Origin: Sphingomonadales bacterium
Lineage (GTDB): Bacteria; Pseudomonadota; Alphaproteobacteria; Sphingomonadales; Sphingomonadaceae
Reading direction: 5' to 3'
Assembly (NCBI GenBank): GCA_017309275.1
Contig: JAFKLT010000030.1
Span: 183,316 to 247,315 of the forward strand
Length of the DNA stretch: 64,000 nucleotides
Below the pieces are notes generated by a model, which saw only the letters and a list, made by a program, of their open reading frames with translations, was not told the DNA's origin and did not search any database. Every line of letters begins with the position of its first letter. The stretch's first letter is position 1. Shown here piece by piece: positions 57,901-64,000 of this stretch. The translations under genes were made by a program, and so were the position numbers.

Positions 57901-60900
57901 ACGCCCTGCCTCGCGGATTCCACCGCATCCGCCACTATGGCCTCCTCGCCAGCGCACGCCGCAAGGATCATCTCGAACGCGCGCGACGTCTGCTCGATGT
58001 CGCGCCTCCCCCGTCCGAGGAACCGACCGACGATGCAGAGCCCCGACCGACCTGCCCGTGCTGTGGCGGCATCATGATCGTCATCGAGGTGTTCGAGCGC
58101 CGTTATCAGCCTCGCGCGCCGCCACCGCCATCCCTCGCACCCGGGACACCTACGCCGTGATCCGGCACGGCCTGGCACCGACACGATCCAGCGCACCCCC
58201 GCCCCTGGAAGCGACCCCGCTCGCGCCGGTGCTGCTCAAAAGCAGACGTCGCCATATCAAAATCGGCCCGTCCGCTTTTCCACGTCCGCTTTTGCGATCT
58301 AAATTCAGAAGGTCCGCTATCGCGCACGTCCGCTTTTGGGCAACATCTGGCCTTCCCACCATCAGCACAAAACTGCTTTCCCCATAGCTCAGCCCACGAT
58401 CCCCGCGGTTCGGGCATCGAAGACTTTCTGACGCCTAACGGCGTCTGAAACTCTCAACGTTTGCTGACTGGCCGCTATTGGCGTCCAAACAAACAGAGCG
58501 GACGTTCAGCTGCACGTCAGAGCGCTCGCCCTCAGGGTGTTCAAATCGACACGTCAGACTTCGATGCCTTCCGCCAACGTCAGCGCAACTTCCAAATCAA
58601 CGCCGAGGTACCCCACTGTGTTTTCAATGCTGATGCGACACCTTGGCCGGCCCCTCTTTCGATCATGCCATGCGTGTAGGCGGTTCGGCTGTCGCTCGAT
58701 CAGCCGCCGCCTCTGACCATACAGGACGGTTCTGTCCCCACTTCCGCAGCCAGGCCGGCACGCGTTCGAAGCTGATTGCGCGGCTGAACAGATAGCCTTG
58801 CGCGATATCGCAGCCGAGATTGCGCAGCTGAACGAGCTGGTTATCGTTTTCCACGCCCTCCGCGACCGTGACGATGTTCATACGATGCGCGATGTCGATC
58901 ACGCCGTGAACGATTGCGAAATCGGCGCTGTCTGCGCTATCGAGCCGTGAAATGAACGATCTGTCGATCTTCAGAACATCGACCGGAAACTGCTGTAGGT
59001 GCGTCAAGGATGCATAACCGGTACCGAAGTCGTCGAGGGCGATCGACACGCCCTCGGCTACCAAGGCTTGCAACGCACGCTCTACATTGAGGGCAAGATG
59101 ATCGACGAAGACGCTTTCGGTAACTTCCAGTTCGAGCTGCGTCGGCGGAATGCCGGCGCGGTGAAACTTGCCGAGAATACGGTCCGCGAAGTCGTCGCGC
59201 CGGAAATCCGCGAGCGAACCGTTGATTGCGATACGGCCGAAGGCAACGCCCTTATCGCTAAAGTCCGCTACGTCAGCAAGTACGCGGTCGATCATCCGGT
59301 CGGTCAGTTCACTGGCGAGCAGACTGTCGTCGAATGCAGCCTGAATGCTATTGGGGGGCAGAAGGCCACGCCGATGATGGTGCCAGCGTAGCAGCGCTTC
59401 GAAACCGATGACGTCGCCGCTGCGAAGGTCGACTTTTGCTTGATAGAAAGGGATGATCCGGTCGTCGCGAAGAGCCTCGCGCGCCTCGCGCAGCATGGCC
59501 TTGCGGCTCTCAGCAGCCTCGCGCATCTCGGAGCGAAATTCGCGTACGACCCCCGCGCCTTCTGCCTTCGCCGCGTAAAGCGCGAGGTCTGCGCTCTTCA
59601 GAATCCCTTCGGCGTCGTCGCTGTCGGCCGGCCACACTGCGGCGCCCGCGCTAATGCTGACGGGCAAGACGCTCTCGTCGATGGTCAGTGTATCCGCGAC
59701 GCCCTTGAGGATTGCATCAACAGCCGAGGCGCGCGCGGAATCAGGAGCCAGCCCCGGCACAATCACCGCGAATTCATCGCCGCCGAGCCGGGCCACCGTC
59801 GCACTGGCAGGAAGGTTACCCTGCAGGCGTCGCGCTATAGTTTTGAGAAGCTCATCGCCCGCCGCATGCCCCATGCTGTCGTTGAGGAGCTTGAACCCAT
59901 CGACATCTATAACGATAACGCAAACGCACGAAGTGTCTGCGGCGGCCCCGGCGAGCGCCTGTTCCAGTACTTCGCTAAAGAGCTTGCGGTTGGGCAGTCC
60001 CGTGAGGGGATCGTGGTTCGCAGCCCATCGCAGCTCCTCCTCGGACCGGCGCGCGGCGGTGACGTCAAGAAGCGCGCCGATCGACCGTACTGCATGCCCC
60101 TCGTCATCGCGCACGACGTAGCCCCGCGAAAAGAGGTTGATGAAATTGCCATGCGCAGCGCGGAACCGATATTCATGACTCCAGCTATCCTGGACGTTGC
60201 GCAGCACCGTGTCATATGTCGCGTCCACGCCGGGCAAGTCATCAGGATGAATCCGCTCCTTCCACCAGCTGACCGGAGTGCCTTTCGACGCTTCCGGATA
60301 ACCCAGCACGTCTACCGCTCCGTTGCCCCATTCGATGCGGTCGGTGCGGTGCGACCAGTCCCAGATCACATCGTTCGTGGCGTGGGAAGCCAAGCGGTAG
60401 CGCTCCTCGCTCTCCCGCAAGGCCAGTTCCGCAGTCACCTGATCGTGGATATCTTCCAGAGTTCCATACCAGCTGACGATCCGCCCGTCAGCGTTGCGAC
60501 GCGGATTGGCTCGCGCGCGGCACCATCGGTAACTGCCGTCCGTGTTACGAACTCTGTACCGCACGTCAGCAACAGCATTGTCGACCGATGTCAGTGCCTG
60601 GCTCCAGTGCGCGAGAACGCTGGGCAGGTCGTCGGGATGGAGATAATTGGTCCAGCCCCCGCCGAGCGCCTCCTCAGCGGGCACGCCGGTGAGCTCGGTC
60701 CAGCGCGGCCCCACTTCGACGATCTGTCCTTCGGGATCACTGATCCATGGAATCTGGGGGTTGAGTTCGACCGAAAACCGGTAATGTTCCTCGCTTCGCC
60801 GAAGAGCTTCGATCAGCGCAGACATTTCCGACCGCGACCGAAGCGATTCATACACCGCCGACCGCGTGGTCGCGATTGTTCGCAGGATGACCCCGGCTCC

Positions 60901-63900
60901 AAGCAGGAATGTCAGGCCCATCCCCGTGAAATACCAGTCACGCGAGACGAGTAGGCCGATGGTGACCGGCAAAGCTCCGAACAGGAGAACAAGCCGGGCC
61001 GCGGCGGGGAGGGCCTGCAGGCAATAGCAACAGCTGATCGAACCAACGAATATGAACAGCGCGATAGCGGTCGTGTGAAAGGGATCGGCAACCAGGAAAA
61101 GAAAGAGGCCCCAGCCTCCGAACATGAGACTGAAGGCACCGGCTCGAAGGACCGTGCCGCGCAGATATCGGCGAATATGATCATCGGTGGCGACGGTGCC
61201 TCTTCGCAAATACCACGCTGCTCCGCGCACCCCGATGATCACCGTCAAGGCCAGCGGCGCCATGAAGCTGATGGCCCAAGATTCGCCGTCGGCGGTTACG
61301 ATCGCGAGAAACAAGACGTTGAGGAACATGAGCGCGTACATGAGCGGAACTTGCCGCGCCAAGCTCGCATATTGCTCGCGTAGGACAGCGTCCGATTGAA
61401 CGGACAAATTACCGCTGGCGCCGAGGGCCATTTTTACTGCAATCCCGCAAATAGTGGTCAGAGACGATAGTGCTTCCCCGCTTAACGAAGCGTTTAGCCA
61501 CTCGTTGCGCGAACGGCAGAATTGCGCGCGGTGTCGGGCGACAGCCTTTGATGTTTCGCAGAGCGAGCTCCCAGTAGTCCGTCTGGAGGAACGGCGTCCT
61601 TCGGCTCAAAATGGCCGATTGCGGTCAGGCAGCTTCGAGCCGCAGATCTGAAGAAGCGGACATTCGCGGCACAACGCTTTAATTTCTTGTATTCTCGTGG
61701 AGAAACGAACGATTTCTCGGTGGCCGATCACAGTTCTCGATCGCAAGCCTCTTTTTTGGCGTCCGATGTGGGGCGCACTGGCTTCAATCTACATTCGGGC
61801 CAGCAGTTCAGCCTTTTTTGTAGCAAACTCGTCCTCGGTTAGAATACCGGCGTCGCGCAACTCACCCAATTTCTTAAGTTGCTCCACAGGGCAAGGCTGC
61901 GTACCCGCTTGGGCCTGCGGTGCAGGTCGCTTCTGATCCGCCTCGCGCAAATCCTCAAGCCGGGCATAGGCTTTATCGAACAATTCCTTTTGCTCGAAGG
62001 TCTTGAAAGCTAGCTCATCGTGAGAGGTGTGAAGCCGCAATATCCTGTAGCCCATGAGTGAGAGCGTTTCTATCGAGGTAATCTTCGGGAGAGGTATAGT
62101 CTCCAGCACTTCCCCAAATATGCCCTTCCGATAGAAACAAGCGCGATCATCCGTCAAAATGAACATGCCATTGTGCTGGGTTTTATCGCCCTTGCCCATC
62201 ATCTCACCAATCCACCCTTCAAGAAACAGTTGGATGGTTTCTCCCGGCTTCAGATGACTATCGCGAAAAGCCGCGACATGTTTAGTTTCTTTATCTTGCA
62301 TATTCCATCGGCTCCCCTGGCCGCTAGGCTAATACCCAGTACCAAAATCTCCAATCGGAAAATGAGATACTCACGCAAGGAAGATCCCTGACCATCTGTG
62401 CGCGGATTTGCCTCGTGGGAGTCCTTCCCGCTGAGGCCCTCCTTACTTGAGCAAGCACTCCTCCGAGGCGGCCCGCATTGCAGCCGGCCTGTCGCACACC
62501 AATATTTCCCGATGTTCATAGGCAACGCCGCTAGCGATGAGCGCCATGCGACCACGCATCGCACAAGGACAGCGACGGAAGCTGTAGAGGATCGGCGGCG
62601 CGTGCATTTGCCAGCCGCATAGGCGAACGGCAGCGCGAACGTACAGCCCCACCCAGATAACACGTCGCCCCAATTGGCCGATTCCAGTTAGGCGCCTTCC
62701 GGCCGTGGATTCGGGTCAGCCGACATTTGGCCCGTCGCCGCGCCGCCGACGTGCGCGACAGATTGCTGATCGAATAGAATCGCATAAACTGGCAACGATT
62801 GCCTCTTCGCATGTTCGTTCCCCGGGGCGAACCAATCCTTGCCAGTAGTATGGCCAGCGCTGGGCCCCACCTCATTTGTGCCGTAAAGAGCGCTTTCGAC
62901 CTAAAAGCCGCAACATACTCTGTTGTGGACCTTCTTTCGCCGGGAGACGAGAAGGAAAATGGATCTGCTGCAGTCGGATAATGATAAAGGCGTAGCGCCG
63001 CAGCGCGGGGACACTACAAGCCGCGGCGGGAGACAAGGAGAAAGGCTGTGGCCGATTTTGCTGACCTGTCGCGGCACGCGAACCGAACGAGCGTGCTACC
63101 ACCGATCGCGCCAACGCTGACGATCGCGCAAGCGGTCGACGATGAAGACGCCACGTCCCCCGAGGAAGCGCTGGAGCCAATTTCGGCCTTTGTGTGCATC
63201 ATCGAGTATAAGGGCGCGAACCGGCTGATCAATTGCCGCCGCTTCAAGATGATCGGCGAGATCGGCCATGTCATCGCGATTTGCGAGACCGCTAATGCTT
63301 ACCGAGAGTTTCGCTGCGACCGAATTGCGCATGTGTTCGACGTGACTACGGGCGAAAGGCTAGGCGATGGCGATTTTTTCGCTCGCTTTGCGGTCAATCA
63401 GCAGCGCGATCGCGCTACAAACTGGGGGCTCGCTGTGGGCCGGAGGACGACGCTGGTCGCAGGGCTCAACATATTGGCGTTCATGGCGCGGTGCGACGGG
63501 CATTGGCATCCACTCGAATCCGATATTATCGAGCGATTCGTCTGTTCGATGTGGCTGCAAAATGAGTGGGACGGCGACCCGCCGATCGATACAATTGTCG
63601 CACATGCACAGCGCGTCGCGCCGACGAGCGGTGACTTCTTTGAGGCGCTGGGTGCTTATGCGCGAGGAAAGCCGCGGGACGCGCGCATCATGCGCCGTGC
63701 GGTCGGCGAGCTAATCGCCGCCGATGGGGTGATCTGCGCCGCGGAGACGCTATGGGGCCATGAGATTGAGGCTTTTTTCCGCGACTACGACGACGCGCGC
63801 TTCCAGCAGTTTTTCCGAACAGGGCCATCCAGCGACGCGGCTATTTGCGGCGCGATCGGTTAACGGTCGCCCGATGTTCTTGTCAAATACGCTATTCATC

Positions 63901-64000
63901 ATCGGGGCAGGCGCGAGTCATGAAGCCGAGATGCCGCTCGGCGCCGAGCTTACGGACCATATTGCGCGGCTGATCGACTTTGCCATGGATGGGGGGCAGC

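Overview
The window looks like the chromosome of a GC-rich sphingomonad-type alphaproteobacterium (Sphingopyxis/Sphingomonas/Novosphingobium-like). The reasons are the codon use, the PepSY/DUF3325/DUF3649 iron-reductase trio, the type of threonine and arginine biosynthesis and tRNA-charging genes, the P460-type cytochromes, and a dispersed intergenic repeat (TGGCCG..AAGCGGAC) that I associate with sphingomonads. No rRNA, tRNA or CRISPR array was recognised. All function calls are by reading protein sequence; no database search was possible.

Layout. 1-3.9 kb: core metabolism (end of a Cys/Met PLP enzyme, thrC) and a minus-strand PepSY membrane operon. 3.9-16.4 kb: an accessory island with an orphan N6-adenine methyltransferase, two proteins with MobA/MobL relaxase hallmarks (one of 1134 aa), several unknown plasmid-like genes, an XRE repressor with a palindromic operator, and a secreted thermonuclease with an excalibur domain. 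An AT-rich tract full of GATAT words and a perfect hairpin lie just upstream of the large relaxase. 17-21.5 kb: two lipoprotein cytochromes (one a P460-cytochrome c fusion), a RidA-like protein and two metal transporters (ZIP, CDF).

21.6-53.9 kb is unusually rich in thiol and methionine-sulfoxide repair. It holds three msrA, two msrB, a glutaredoxin, peroxiredoxin- and thioredoxin-like proteins, an RclA-like flavoprotein, a DUF417 (RclC/YkgB-like) protein, a VPGUxxT-type thioredoxin with an MsrA-like segment, a cytosolic sulfite-oxidase-like enzyme with its own reductase, a GST, and NADPH-supplying genes (gnd) and rpiA. Two MarR regulators carry the same unusual C-terminal cysteine cluster. 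A 19-bp palindrome (TATATGCG-N3-CGCATATA) recurs in front of one MarR gene, twice in front of a LysR gene, in front of rpiA, and in weaker form in front of the second MarR gene. A different 30-bp LysR-type box (CCAATA-N8-CTATAGTTT-N2-ATA) recurs four times, always in the same orientation upstream of minus-strand redox operons (msrB-msrA, the msrA/MBL cluster, gnd, the sulfite-oxidase operon). I read this as a candidate two-tier regulon, MarR (Cys sensor) to LysR to repair and NADPH genes, for oxidant, chlorine or electrophile stress. This is the most interesting system in the window.

54-58.7 kb: the bdcA/bdcR pair with two operators, then an IS91-family element made of a tyrosine recombinase (whose ribosome-binding site is buried in a hairpin) and a Y2 transposase, with an integrase relic beside it. 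58.7-64 kb: a PAS-GGDEF-EAL protein, a PH/SHOCT protein, a GST relic, and at the right edge a TerB-like gene followed by the start of a SIR2-like gene, which may be an anti-phage defence pair cut off by the window. Several decayed genes are visible: an MBL hydrolase with an in-frame amber stop, a DM13 protein with its middle missing, and a truncated DUF4863 gene.
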